From positions 42,905,430-42,969,429 of the forward strand of contig NC_087065.1 of the NCBI RefSeq assembly GCF_963678635.1: a stretch of DNA of 64,000 nt. Direction: 5' to 3'. This stretch comes from Symsagittifera roscoffensis (taxonomy: Eukaryota; Xenacoelomorpha; Acoela; Convolutidae). This document shows positions 45,294 through 58,144 of the stretch, one piece after another (positions within the stretch are counted from its first letter, which is position 1; the number at the start of each line of letters is the position of its first letter). The notes beneath the pieces are model-generated. The model did no database searches. It was given only the letters and a program-made list of their open reading frames with translations, and had not been told where the DNA came from. Made by a program: the position numbers and the translations under genes.

Positions 45294-45703
45294 TGGAATC
45301 TGATCTAAACTACATTTTATAATTGGATAAATTGAATATTTTACCACTCTAAAATATTTAATATTAACCAATCATAATCCATCTAACTAACAACGCACTT
45401 ATTTGTAAGTGCTGAAATTACTTGTAATTTCAGCACCAGAGAGATTTGAATTTAACTTAGAAATTAGTTGCCTCTCCAAGAGAACTTCAGCTGCCGCAAT
45501 AAACCAGTATACCCTAGATCTATTGAGTCTAGCAGAGACTAGTTAAACACCCTGAGACTAGTAAGTATAAGAGTAAGATTAGGATCGGTATTAGACTAAG
45601 AAGTTGCACGAATCTATCCGGCCGAAAATAAGATAGCGTGACGAGCAGACGGTGTACCCTATCCGAAATTACTCTATGAGTTAACCACATCGGTCCTAAC
45701 TCA
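45294..45703 (+). repeat. 3' LTR (410 bp)
   Basis: Same length as the 5' LTR; five substitutions seen, none in the palindrome (45409-45436). Followed by AATT at 45704-45707. Confidence 0.95.
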
Positions 45704-45980
45704 AATTAGAGTTTTGCGTGCACATCTGGTAACATGCCTTCAAACGCTATTAGAATTCAGATTGCTTTTTGGTTTTCAGGGGTAGATTCACTCTTCCTTC
45801 TGATTGGCAGTTGTGATATCGAAAAAAATCAAGACCTTTGCCTAACAAACAATGAAAAATTAAAAATTTTGAAACAAAACAAAGATAACCTGAAAAACGC
45901 ACATGTAAAATGCAAAGTAAAATCAAATAGCGAAAATTGCTGAAAATTTACTAATTGATCTAGGCGACAAGACTATTTCC
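45704..45980 (+). other. Right flank of the retroelement, small unassigned ORF
   Basis: A 69-codon frame (ATG 45734 to TGA 45941) with a hydrophobic start and a Lys/Asn-rich end. It is not recognised and may be chance. Confidence 0.3.
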
Positions 45981-48232
45981 TACAATATCTGAAAAACGGT
46001 TAAGCACTTTTGATAGAACTGAGGTATGGAACCTATCTCTTACCATCTAATCCTGCATCCGACAGGACAGAATAATTGATCACGTCAAACCAAAGGGAGG
46101 AGGCGTTTTGTGCTACATACCTTCAGCATTACCACATAAAATGTTTTAAGATTTGAACTTTTTCAGGAAAAAAAAAGATATTTTGAATTCCGTTGGATCA
46201 AATAAAGAGATTTTTTTTATTCCTGAACATCTTATACAACCATTCTAAAGCACTTCATTTAAAATTACTGGATCAGTTGGCTCTTAATATCAACAATGCT
46301 ATAACGGAAAGCTTCATTATTTTTCTGACCGGTGCTTTTAATTTTACCATTCATAATTAATCTGAAAAACAAAATATGGACTCAAAATTTGCACCCTATG
46401 GCTTCAGTGTACATTCAACTGAGGATCCATTAAAGTTTCAGCCATTTCATCCAGTCATTGTGATTACATCATGAAGAAAAGATTGGAAAAAAAGTTTCAT
46501 TTTTGAATCAAAGACTAGAAGAGATCATTTGGGTTCTGTTGTTTTCTCACTTTGGCCTTCAGACGAGTTGAAACCATCAATAAAGAAAAGTTTCAATGAT
46601 CAAAACTTTTCAAAGGAAAATTTTTTGCAACTTTGACGAAGATGCCATAGCAAGAGATTTATAACTTGCGCTGCCTTGATGAAATGTTTAAGAAATTTAT
46701 TCAGTTTGTTTCCCCCATCAGAAAAATGTTCATCGGATTTTCCAAAAGGAAGGTCAGTCTGGAAGTCAAATGGTACAATCATGAATGCGATTATCAATTC
46801 AAACAAAAGCATGTTTTTGACATTTTCAGGAAAAAATAACGGAAAAAAAGGAATGACAAAAAACTTAAGGTTTCTGCTTAATGCTATTGCAAAAAAAAAA
46901 CAAGACATTTTTCAACTGAATTTTCAATAAATTGACAATTCAAAGATATAAATGAGGTTTCATTTACAAAATCAGGGGTTTGGGCAAGCACAATTCTGTC
47001 AATCCAGCCCTCAAAATTCCGTTCGTTGATATAGATCTAGATAATTTACAAATGGCTAACCTAATGAGTTTTGTTTTCTCCAATCCAAGAATTTTTTAAA
47101 TAAGAGATCGGAAAAATAAGAGATCTACAATATCTGAAAAACAGTTAAGCACTTTTGATAAAACTGAGGTATGGAACCTATCTTTTACCATCTAATCCTG
47201 CATTCGACAGGACAGAATAATTGATCACGTCAAACCAAAGAGAGGAGGCGTTTGGTGGTACATACCTTCAGCATTACCACATAAAATGTTACAAGATTTG
47301 AACTTTTTCAGGAAAAAAAGAGATTTTGAATTCCGTTGGATCAAATAAAGAGATTTTTTTTTTCCTGAACATCTTATACAACCATTCCAAAGCACTTCAT
47401 TTAAAATTACTGGATCAGTTGGCTCTTAATATCAACAATGCTATAGCGGAAAGCTTCATTATTTTTCTGACCGGCGCTTTTATTTTTACCATTCATAATT
47501 AATCTGAAAAACAAAACAAAAACATGGACTCAATTTTTGCACCCTATGGCTTCAATGTACATTCAACTGAGGATCCATTAAAGTTCCAGCCATTTCATCC
47601 AGTCCTTGTGATTACATCATGAAAAAAAGATTGGAAAAAAAAGTTTCATTTTTGAATCAAAGACTAGAAGAGATCATTTGGGTTCTGTTGTTTTCTCACT
47701 TTGGCCTTCAGAAGAGATAAAACCATCGATAAATAAAAATTTCAATGAACAAAACTTTTCAAAGAAAAAATTGTTGCAACTTTGACGAAGATGCTATAGC
47801 AAGAGATTTATAACTTGCGCTGCTTTGATGAAATGTTTTAAAAAATTATTCATTTTGTTTCCCCCATCAGAAAATTGTTCATCGGATTTTCAAAAGGAAG
47901 GTTAGTCTGGAAACCAAATGGCTTGATCATGACTGCGAAAATCAATTCAAACAAAAGCATGTTTTTGACATTTTTTGACTTAAGGTTTCTGCTTAATGCT
48001 ATTGCAAAAAAACAAGACATTTTTCAACTGAATTTTCTATAAATTGACAATTCAAAGATATAAATGAGGTTTCATTTACAAAATCAGGGGTTTGGGCAAG
48101 CACAATTCTCTCAATCCAGCCCTCGAAATTCCGTTTGTTGATATAGATCTAGATAATTTACAAATGGCTAACCTAATGAGTTTTGTTTTCTCCAATCCAA
48201 GAATTTTTTAAATAAGAGATTGGAAAAACCTC
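45981..48232 (+). repeat. 1.1-kb tandem duplication of unknown sequence
   Basis: Two direct copies start at TACAATATCTGAAAAAC (45981 and 47126) and end after AATCCAAGAATTTTTTAAATAAGAGAT. The second copy has small deletions and is ~40 bp shorter. Frames inside (such as 46676-46930) are Lys/Asn/Phe-rich without a known domain and are broken in copy 2. It may be an old transposon relic. Confidence 0.8.
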
Positions 48233-48355
48233 CAATGAGCATGTGTGAAAGGCAAGAAATTCGATAGTTTGACTTTCATACTATATCGGAAAAGGATATT
48301 TTGATAATTAAGAAAATGAAATGGAACCAACCATTGGATTCTTTGGATGGGAAAA
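48233..48355. other. Short spacer before the LINE array
   Basis: No feature seen. Confidence 0.4.
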
Positions 48356-49250
48356 CTAATATTGCCCCACACCTTGCTTTTGTTTATAATGCATGCATCT
48401 TAGAAAACTGTTTCCAAAATCCTTTGAAACAATTGACAATTTGAAAATCTCTTTTTTTGACAATTGAGAAAATCTTTTCTCAAAAAATAACCTCGCAAAT
48501 TCTTACTAAAAAATAAAAATTGAATCGGAACAGAAAAACTTACGAATCTTCCTTGCTTCAACGATTCTCATCTGTTTTCCCCAAAAAAAACCAGCATGAT
48601 ATCTGGAAAAACAATTTTGTAGTGATATCTGGAAAAGTATTTTTCAAATGGATAATCTCAGTGTAAATATGAATACAAGGGGCAGCCTTGGTGGCCCAAT
48701 AGTCAACATTGAAGTGTTGGAAAGTTTGATCACGACGATATCTTCTGGATTAATTATCACTGGATAATGGGTGAAACTACACTCTGGACGGCTCCCGGCT
48801 TGCTGTCTTCACCATCCCAATTCCCAATCAGCTGAGTACATTTCAATTTTGTGTATTAATTTATTTTTCTTAGTCTCTATTTCTTATGATCAAAATAGTA
48901 CCTGCCTGTTCTCTTTACCATTCCATCAACATACTTGAACAATCGAAACAAGTTAAGCTTGCTGATCAACTTCACTCTTTTGCTGGCCTAAATCTTGACC
49001 CTAACACATCAAATTACTGACTCGATTATCTAACATCAGTCCCTTTTAGGAACTGCAAAGTTGTTCTCTCGCACGATTTATTAAACAAAACAATAACAAC
49101 GCACCCAAAAAAAGATAACATACCCCAAACAGTTGAAGACATCATCGTGACCCTTAAACTTTTCCAAACGTCTTTTGCGTCGTTACCTGTCATTGCACAC
49201 GTGCTCCCTATATGTTCAACGATCTTCTAATTTCATTAGACTGCTACATC

Positions 49251-50810
49251 ATCGAAGTGACCAACGCATAATGAGTGCTTCCAAAAGAATTGACGAATCG
49301 TTAATTGCCCAACATCCAAAACTGCACCAGGCTGCTGAAATAGAGTTTAAGACTCAACTATTGTGCTGCATTATTTTCAAGACTTCAATACAATCTTTAA
49401 AACACGTGGCATGGCGTCGAACGGCTGGCGAGAAGCGCGAAGCTAAAAGGGGAAAAATCTAAGTTGGTACGCAAATCTGAATCCTAAACCTAATTCTCAA
49501 CGGGCGTGCTCATTTAGTCTGTGGCTCTGAGCCTCTTCGAAGAGGTGTAAATATAACACCCAAAATCGGGTCAAGTCAGTCTCTGATTCTTACAGTACAT
49601 GCTGCGAGAAAACCCTGAAAAATGAAAGCTATTTCGACTGCTTTTGTTCTGGTTGTCAAATGCATCTGATTGAAGACTGCACTGGTCTAAGTCCAGCCGC
49701 TGTCAATTGAGTACCAGCCTTCGGACAAATTGCGCTATTGATATGCAACAAATGCGTTGAAGAAAGTGACCAAGCGTCATCGAAGTGACCAAGCGCATAA
49801 GGAGTGCTTCCAAAAGAATTGACGAATCGTTAATTGCCCAATATCCAAAACTGCACCAGGCTGCTGACATAGAGTTGAAGACTCAACTATTGTGCTGCAT
49901 TATTTTCAAGACTTCAATACAATCTTTAAAACACGTGGCATGGCGTCGAACGGCTGGCGAGAAGCGCGAAGCTAAGCGATGAAAAATCTAAATCGGTACG
50001 CAAATCTGAATCCTAAACCTAAATCTCAACGGGCGTGCTCATTGAGTCTGTGACTCTGAGCCTCTTTGAAGAGGTGTAAATATAACCCCCGAAATCGGGT
50101 CAAGTCAGTCTCTGATTCTTACAGTACATGCTGCGAGAAAACCCTGAAAAATGAAAGCTATTTCGACTGCTTTTTTTCTGGTTGTCAATTGCATCTGATT
50201 GAAGACTGCACTGGTCTAAGTCAAGCCGCTGTCAATTGAGTACCAGCCTTCGGACAAATTGCGCTATTGATATGCAACAAATGCGTTGAAGAAAGTGACC
50301 AAGCGTCATCGAAGTGACCAAGCGCATAATGAGTGCTTCCAAAAGAATTGACGAATCGTTAATTGCCGAATATCCAAAACTGCACAAGGCTGCTGACATA
50401 GAGTTGAAGACTCAACTATTGTGCTGCATTATTTTCAAGACTTCAATACAATCTTTAAAACACGTGGCATGGCGTCGAACGGCTGGCGAGAAGCGCGAAG
50501 CTAAAAGGGGAAAAATCTAAACAGGTACGCAAATCTGAGTCCTAAACCTAAATCTCAACAGGCGTGGTCATTGAGTCTCTGGCTCTGAGCCTCTTTGAAG
50601 ATGGCCAAACATAACACCCCAAATCGGGTCAAGTCAGTCTCTGATTCTTACAGTACATGCTGCGAGAAAATCCTGAAAATTGAAAGCTGTTTCGACTGCT
50701 TTTGTTCTGGTTTTAGAATGCATCTGATTGTAGACTACACTGGTCTAAGTGAATCCGCTATCAATTGAGTACCAGCTTGTTGAGGAAAGAATGCGCTATT
50801 GATATGCAAC
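49251..50810 (+). repeat. Three ~529-bp tandem modules encoding a PHD-like zinc finger and a basic segment (copy A)
   Basis: Units start with ATCGAAGTGAC at 49251, 49779 and 50308. Each encodes a basic stretch (SASKRIDESLIA ... WRRTAGEKREAKR) and, in another frame, a Cys-rich module: TCCEKTL, then FDCFCSGCQMHLIEDCTGLS and ICNKCVEE. This looks like the Cys4-His-Cys3 finger of LINE ORF1 proteins, though the usual His position next to the CTGLS box holds Ile. The two frames need a shift to be read together. The third unit is the most diverged. Confidence 0.75.
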
Positions 50811-50960
50811 AAAAGCGTCGAAAAAAAACGTCAAGATAAGTTGACCCAAGCCGCCCAAGAAATTACAAGCTCAAAAAGAACTTCGAGAAATTCAAATGAA
50901 ACCCCTGGAAAACGAAGTGACTGACCTCAAGAAAACTGTCAAAAACAATCCTTTTAAAAA

Positions 50961-51707
50961 GTGTCCAAAGCACATCAACGACAAATGATATTGCTATCTG
51001 CGAGGAAACTGAAAAACTACCCTAAACCAAGACAACTGACAAAGGAAGAAGCTGATCTAGAAAACCTTGCCCTCGTCAGAAGAAGGCAACTTATCATCGG
51101 CGAATCTGTAGACAGAAAGGACCTGAGAGTCCGAGATACAACTTTGTACATTTGGAATGGTGAAATGTGGATAAAAGAGAAACTATCCGAATCAAAAGCA
51201 CCAAATTGACTAACAGCGACAATAATTATCCTTGTTTACAATGTCAGAACTATACTTGAGTATCAAAGGCGGACAACCTTCTCCAATACTGTCCAAGTAA
51301 AAAACGCTTATCAAGTCATCTGCCTAACTGAAACCTGGTAGAAAGGAAGAATCGGCGACACTGCACTTTTTCTGTCAAACTAAGTTATTCACCAAAATGA
51401 CGGTCGAGTGATAAAGGTTTTGGCAAAACATGATGGCGTACTTATAGCAGTAAAAAGAAACATTCCACGTGGCCAAATCAATTCCTCATTTCAAGACTAT
51501 GTTATCATCCGCATATCCCTGAACAAGCCGAAATTAATATGCTTCATCTACAGTGCTGCTTCAAACAGTTCCTACACATGGGATATCTCAGATCTAGTCG
51601 AATTCCCAAAATTCATGAGGCGTGAGCAATTTGAACAACGTGCTATTTGTTCGTCATGGGTTGATGATATAATTTTTAAATGTACACACTGGCTGTCAAT
51701 AACTTGA
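50961..51707 (+). pseudogene. LINE endonuclease (EEP-type) fragment, copy A
   Basis: One frame with three stops (51207, TAG in TGGTAG near 51340, TAA near 51381). It keeps the marks of the apurinic-like endonuclease of LINEs: VYNVRTI (N of the SxNxxS-like start), YQVICLTETW, and HDGVLIAVKRNIP. The stretch before it (RRRQLIIGESVDRKDLR) is the usual linker. The second half of the domain (SDH-like box) is not found. Confidence 0.7.
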
Positions 51708-52680
51708 ACTTCTCTAGATGAGCAGTCAATTCTCGACAAACTCTGAGAGTCAAACGTCCAACATTTAATTAAAACCCTTGATGGAAACTCACTAGACGTT
51801 CTCCTTAAAAACAAAACGCATTTTGTCACTAGCGTAAAACTTGACAATCGTCTGAGAAGTCTAAATGGGTGAAAAGCGATTCCTCCAACCTCATCAAGTA
51901 ATTAAATACACTTCAATTAAAAAATCAGCGAAAACCTACATCACCGAACGAGTTTTTTTTTGTCCCTAGTAAGGTCAATTGTTCAAAGATCAACTACTTA
52001 GAAATTTGTATCGATATTTAATTAGAACTAAGTTCTGAGGTTAATTTGGCTCACGAAACATGGCAGCAGGCATTTAAAACGATTGATGCTATAAAAAAAA
52101 ATTAACCCAAATTTTCCTTGAAAACACTTCTTTAATGACTTGTTATTAGTCAATTTGATTACTCGTCCTTATTTTTGTATAATATTAGTGAGTTGCCCAT
52201 AAGTTTGTTAGAAACGCAGGTGAACTGAGCTTTTTTCCTAGCCTGAAGCATATCATCGTGTCTTATTAAAAGGCAAGAAAACCCGAATTAGAGGTAAATC
52301 TTCAATTTATTCGCACGCATACATTAGAGGTCACAAAGGAGCGTTTTATGGCGAAATCCAGTTTGAAACAAAAAATTTATTATTATCAATGAGAGAAAAT
52401 CTAAGATCATCTTCAAGAATCATAGCACAACTGCTTTTTCCATATCGCTGCTACATAATGGACTTCACTTGAAAGGAGACAATGATTGAAAGACCACTGA
52501 CATCAAAAAAAAATTGATGATAAAGCATCTGGAAGATAACAAGAATTTCGTTTTGTTTAATTTAATTTGAAATATTAAAGTGTCAATTTATTTTTCTAAT
52601 AACTTAACATTTTTAATTCAATTATTTTTTTCTGTTTTGTTCAGATATTAACCTTCAGCGCATTTATGAATTTTATGAAA

Positions 52681-55600
52681 CTAATATTGCCCCACACCTT
52701 GCTTTTGTTTATAATGCATGCATCTTAGAAAACTGTTTCCAAAATCCTTTGAAACAATTGACAATTTGAAAATCTCTTTTTTTGACAATTGAGAAAATCT
52801 TTTCTCAAAAAATAACCTCGCAAATTCTTACTAAAAAATAAAAATTGAATCGGAACAGAAAAACTTACGAATCTTCCTTGCTTTAACGATTCTCATCTGT
52901 TTTCCCCAAAAAAACCAGCATGATATCTGGAAAAACAATTTTGTAGTGATATCTGGAAAAGTATTTTTCAAATGGATAATCTCAGTGTAAATATGAATAC
53001 AAGGGGCAGCCTTGGTGGCCCAATAGTCAATATTGAAGTGTTGGAAAGTTTGATCACGACGATATCTTCTGGATTAATTATCACTGGATAATGGGTGAAA
53101 CTACACTCTGGACGGCTCCCGGCTTGCTGTCTTCACCATCCCAATTCCCAATCAGCTGAGTACATTTCAATTTTGTGTATTAATTTATTTTTCTTAGTCT
53201 CTATTTCTTATGATCAAAATAGTACCTGCCTGTTCTCTTTACCATTCCATCAACAGACTTGAACAATCGAAACAAGTTAAGCTTGCTGATCAACTTCACT
53301 CTTTTGCTGGCCTAAATCTTGACCCTAACACATCAAATTACTGACTCGATTATCTAACATCAGTCCCTTTTAGGAACTGCAAAGTTGTTCTCTCGCACGA
53401 TTTATTAAACAAAACAATAACAACGCACCCAAAAAAAGATAACATACCCCAAACAGTTGAAGACATCATCGTGACCCTTAAACTTTTCCAAACGTCTTTT
53501 GCGTCGTTACCTGTCATTGCACACGTGCTCCCTATATATTCAACGATCTTCTAATTTCATTAGACTGCTACGTCATCGAAGTGACCAAGCGCATAATGAG
53601 TGCTTCCAAAAGAATTGACGAATCGTTAATTGCCCAACATCCAAAACTGCACCAGGCTGCTGAAATAGAGTTTAAGACTCAACTATTGTGCTGCATTTTT
53701 TTCAAGACTTCAATACAATCTTTAAAACACGTGGCATGGCGTCGAACGGCTGGCGAGAAGCGCGAAGCTAAGCGATGAAAAATCTAAATCGGTACGCAAA
53801 TCTGAATCCTAAACCTAAATCTCAACGGGCGTGCTCATTGAGTCTGTGACTCTGAGCCTCTTTGAAGAGGTGTAAATATAACACCCGAAATCGGGTCAAG
53901 TCAGTCTCTGATTCTTACAGTACATGCTGCGAGAAAACCCTGAAAAATGAAAGCTATTTCGACTGCTTTTGTTCTGGTTGTCAATTGCATCTGATTGAAG
54001 ACTGCACTGGTCTAAGTCAAGCCGCTGTCAATTGAGTACCAGCCTTCGGACAAATTGCGCTATTGATATGCAACAAATGCGTTGAAGAAAGTGACCAAGC
54101 GTCATCGAAGTGACCAAGCGCATAGTGAGTGCTTCCAAAAGAATTGACGAATCGTTAATTGCCGAATATCCAAAACTGCACCAGGCTGCTGACATAGAGT
54201 TGAAGACTCAACTATTGTGCTGCATTATTTTCAAGACTTCAATACAATCTTTAAAACACGTGGCATGGCGTCGAACGGCTGGCGAGAAGCGCGAAGCTAA
54301 AAGGGGAAAAATCTAAATTGGTACGCAAATCTGAATCCTAAAACTAATTCTCAACGGGCGTGCTCATTGAGTCTGTGGCTCTGAGCCTCTTCGAAGAGGT
54401 GTAAATATAACACCCAAAATCGGCTCAAGTCAGTCTCTGATTCTTACAGTACATGCTGCGAGAAAACCCTGAAAAATGAAAGAAGCTATTTCGACTGCTT
54501 TTGTTATTGTTGTCAAATGCATCTGATTGAAGACTGCACTGGTCTAAGTCTAGCCGCTGTCAATTGAGTACCAGCCTTCGGACAAATTGCGCTATTGATA
54601 TGCAACAAATGCGTTGAAGAAAGTGACCAAGCGTCATCGAAGTGACCAAGCGCATAAGGAGTGCTTCCAAAAGAATTGACGAATCGTTAATTGCCCAATA
54701 TCCAAAACTGCACCAGGCTGCTGACATAGAGTTGAAGACTCAACTATTGTGCTGCATTATTTTCAAGACTTCAATACAATCTTTAAAACACGTGGCATGG
54801 CGTCGAACGGCTGGCGAGAAGCGCGAAGCTAAAAGGGGAAAAATCTAAACAGGTACGCAAATCTGAGTCCTAAACCTAAATCTCAACAGGCGTGGTCATT
54901 GAGTCTCTGGCTCTGAGCCTCTTTGAAGATGGCCAAACATAACACCCCAAATTGGGTCAAGTCAGTCTCTGATTCTTACAGTACATGCTGCGAGAAAATC
55001 CTGAAAATTGAAAGCTGTTTCGACTGCTTTTGTTCTGGTTTTAGAATGCATCTGATTGTAGACTGCACTGGTCTAAGTGAATCCGCTATCAATTGAGTAC
55101 CAGCTTGTTGAGGAAAGAATGCGCTATTGATATGCAACAAAAGCGTCGAAAAAAAACGTCAAGATAAGTTGACCCAAGCCGCCCAAGAAATTACAAGATC
55201 AAAAAGAACTTCGAGAAATTCAAATGAAACCCCTGGAAAACGAAGTGACTGACCTCAAGAAAACTGTCAAAAACAATCCTTTTAAAAAGTGTCCAAAGCA
55301 CATCAACGACAAATGATATTGCTATCTGCGAGGAAACTGAAAAACTACCCTAAACCAAGACAACTGACAAAGGAAGAAGCTGATCTAGAAAACCTTGCCC
55401 TCGTCAGAAGAAGGCAACTTATCATCGGCGAATCTGTAGACAGAAAGGACCTGAGAGTCCGAGATACAACTTTGTACAATTGGAATGGTGAAATGTGGAT
55501 AAAAGAGAAACTATCCGAATCAAAAGCACCAAATTGACTAACAGCGACAATAATTATCCTTGTTTACAATGTCAGAACTATACTTGAGTATCAAAGGCGG

Positions 55601-57002
55601 ACAACCTTCTCCAATACTGTCCAAGTAAAAAACGCTTATCAAGTTATCTGCCTAACTGAAACCTGGTGGAAAGGAAGAATCGGCGACACTGCACTTTCTC
55701 TGACAAACTAAGTTATTCACCAAAATGACGGTCGAGTGATAAAGGTTTTGGCAAAACATGATGGCGTACTTATAGCAGTAAAAAGAAACATTCCACGTGG
55801 CCAAATCAATTCCTCATTTCAAGACTATGTTATCATCCGCATATCCCTGAACAAGCCGAAATTAATATGCTTCATCTACAGCGCTGCTTCAAACAGTTCC
55901 TACACATGGGATATCTCAGATCTAGTCGAATTCCCAAAATTCATGAGGCGTGAGCAATTTGAACAACGTGCTATTTGTTCGTCATGGGTTGAAGATATAA
56001 TTTTTAAATGTACACACTGGCCGTCAATAACTTGAACTTCTCTAGATGAGCAGTCAATTCTCGACAAACTCTGAGAGTCAAACGTCCAACATTTAATTAA
56101 AACCCTTGATGGAAACTCACTAGACGTTCTCCTTAAAAACAAAACGCATTTTGTCACTAGCGTAAAACTTGACAATCGTCTGAGAAGTCTAAATGGGTGA
56201 AAAGCGATTCCTCCAACCTCATCAAGTAATTAAATACACTTCAATTAAAAAGTCAGCGAAAACCTACATCACCGAACGAGTTTTTTTTGTCCCTAGTAAG
56301 GTCAATTGTTCAAAGATCAACTACTTAGAAATTTGTATCGATATTTAATTAGAACCAAGTTCTGAGGTTAATTTGGCTCACGAAACATGGCAGCAGGCAT
56401 TTAAAACGATTGATGCTATAAAAAAAAATTAACCCAAATTTTCCTTGAAAACACTTCTTTAATGACTTGTTATTAGTCAATTTGATTACTCGTCCTTATT
56501 TTTGTATAATATTAGTGAGTTGCCCATAAGTTTGTTAGAAACGCAGGTGAACTGAGCTTTTTTCCTAGCCTGAAGCATATCATCGTGTCTTATTAAAAGG
56601 CAAGAAAACCCGAATTAGAGGTAAATCTTCAATTTATTCGCACGCATACATTAGAGGTCACAAAGGAGCGTTTTGTGGCGAAATCCAGTTTGAAACAAAA
56701 AATTTATTATTATCAATGAGAGAAAATCTAAGATCATCTTCAAGAATCATAGCACAACTGCTTTTTCCATATCGCTGCTACATAATGGACTTCACTTGAA
56801 AGGAGACAATGATTGAAAGACCACTGACATCAAAAAAAAATTGATGATAAAGCATCTGGAAGATAACAAGAATTTCGTTTTGTTTAATTTAATTTGAAAT
56901 ATTAAATTGTCAATTTATTTTTCTAGTAACTTAACATTTTTAATTCAATTATTTTTTTCTGTTTTGTTCAGATATTAGCCTTCAGCGCATTTATGAATTT
57001 TA
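52681..57002 (+). mobile_element. LINE-derived element, copy B, direct tandem copy of A
   Basis: Same order and length as copy A at a constant offset of ~4,325 bp; differences are few and mostly single bases. Zinc-finger modules start at 53575, 54103 and ~54635. The tail runs to TTATGAATTTTA and ends at a TC-rich tract at 57003. The near identity to A indicates a recent tandem duplication. Confidence 0.85.
55289..56035 (+). pseudogene. LINE endonuclease fragment, copy B
   Basis: Same as the copy A fragment but with Trp (TGG) where copy A has TAG after CLTET. The frame still has stops near 55535 and 55709. Closest to the ancestral state among the copies here. Confidence 0.7.
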
Positions 57003-58144
57003 GGTCTCTCTCTCTCTCTTTCTCTCTCAGTGTAAATATGAATAATCTCAGTGTAAATATGAATACAAGGGGCAGCCTTGGTGGCCCAATAGTCAATATT
57101 GAAGTGTTGGAAAGTTTGATCACGACGATATCTTCTGGATTAATTATCACTGGATACTGGGTGAAACTACACTCTAGACGGCTCCCGGCTTGCTGTGTTC
57201 ACCATCCCAATTCCCAATCAGCTGAGTACATTTCAATTTTGTGTATTAATTTATTTTTCTTAGTTTCTATTTCTTATGATCAAAATAGTACCTGCCTGTT
57301 CTCTTTACCATTCTATCAACATACTTGAACAATCGAAACAAGTTAAGCTTGCTGATCAACTTCACTCTTTTGCTGGCCTAAATCTTGACCCTAACATATC
57401 AAATTAATGACTCGATTATCTAACACTAGTCCCTCTTAGGAACTGCAAAGTTGTTCTCTCGCACGATTTATTAAACAAAACAATAACAACGCACCCAAAA
57501 AAAGATAACATACCCCAAACATTTGAAGACTTCATCGTGACCCTTAAACTATTCCAAACATCTTTTGCGTCGTTACCTGTCATTGCATTTGGAAACACTT
57601 CTTTAATGACTTGTTATTAGTCAATTTGATTACTCGTCCTTATTTTTGTATAATATTACTGAATTGCCCATAAGTTTGTTAGAAACGCAGGTGAACTGAG
57701 CTTTTTTCCTAGCCTGAAGCATATCATCGTGTCTTATTAAAAGGCAAGAAAACCCGAATTAGAGGTAAATCTTCAATTTATTCGCACGCATACATTAGAG
57801 GTCACAAAGGAGCGTTTTGTGGCGAAATCCAGTTTGAAACAAAAAATTTATTATTATCAATGAGAGAAAATCTAAGATCATCTTCAAGAATCATAGCACA
57901 ACTGCTTTTTCCATATCGCTGCTACATAATGGACTTCACTTGAAAGGAGACAATGATTGAAAGACCACTGACATCAAAAAAAAATTGATGATAAAGCATC
58001 TGGAAGATAACAAGAATTTCGTTTTGTTTAGTTTAATTTGAAATATTAAATTGTCAATTTATTTTTCTAATAACTTAACATTTTTAATTCAATTATTTTT
58101 TTCTGTTTTGTTCAGATATTAACCTTCAGCGCATTTATGAATTT
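57003..58144 (+). mobile_element. Internally deleted LINE derivative, copy C (1.1 kb)
   Basis: It joins the 5' region (to ...CCTGTCATTGCA, 57586) directly to the 3' region (GGAAACACTTCTTTAATG). Compared with copy B this removes ~2.9 kb, with the zinc fingers and endonuclease. It begins in a TC tract followed by a doubled TCTCAGTGTAAATATGAA unit. Confidence 0.85.

Larger units (their letters stand above)
26796..45703 (+). mobile_element. 18.9-kb env-bearing Ty3/Gypsy-type LTR retroelement, complete ends, defective ORFs
   Basis: The ends are 410-bp direct repeats starting TG and ending CA, flanked by the 4-bp duplication AATT (26792-26795 and 45704-45707). Gene order is LTR, leader, gag, PR, RT, RNase H, IN, two small membrane ORFs with a P/S/T-rich region, env-like, 603-residue ORF, LTR. 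RT-RH-IN order is that of Ty3/Gypsy and retroviruses. The coding strand is very rich in A and poor in G, unlike the T-rich coding strand of the SET-transposase gene. Stops and frameshifts break gag, pol and env. Most Gypsy elements are 5-10 kb, so this is a giant. Confidence 0.9.
48356..52680 (+). mobile_element. LINE-derived element, copy A (4.3 kb), RT core missing
   Basis: Starts CTAATATTGCCCCAC and ends at ...TTATGAATTTTATGAAA. In order: a 5' region, a PHD-like zinc-finger module repeated three times (49251-50810), a basic linker, an endonuclease-like frame (50961-51707), and a region like the end of a LINE RT (about 51880-52150, with NYLEICIDI and SQFDYSSLFLYN on frames with stops). The catalytic YADD part is absent. 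Such elements copy themselves by target-primed reverse transcription; this one could only move with help from elsewhere. Copy A has more stops than copy B in the endonuclease (TGGTAG for TGGTGG). Confidence 0.75.
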
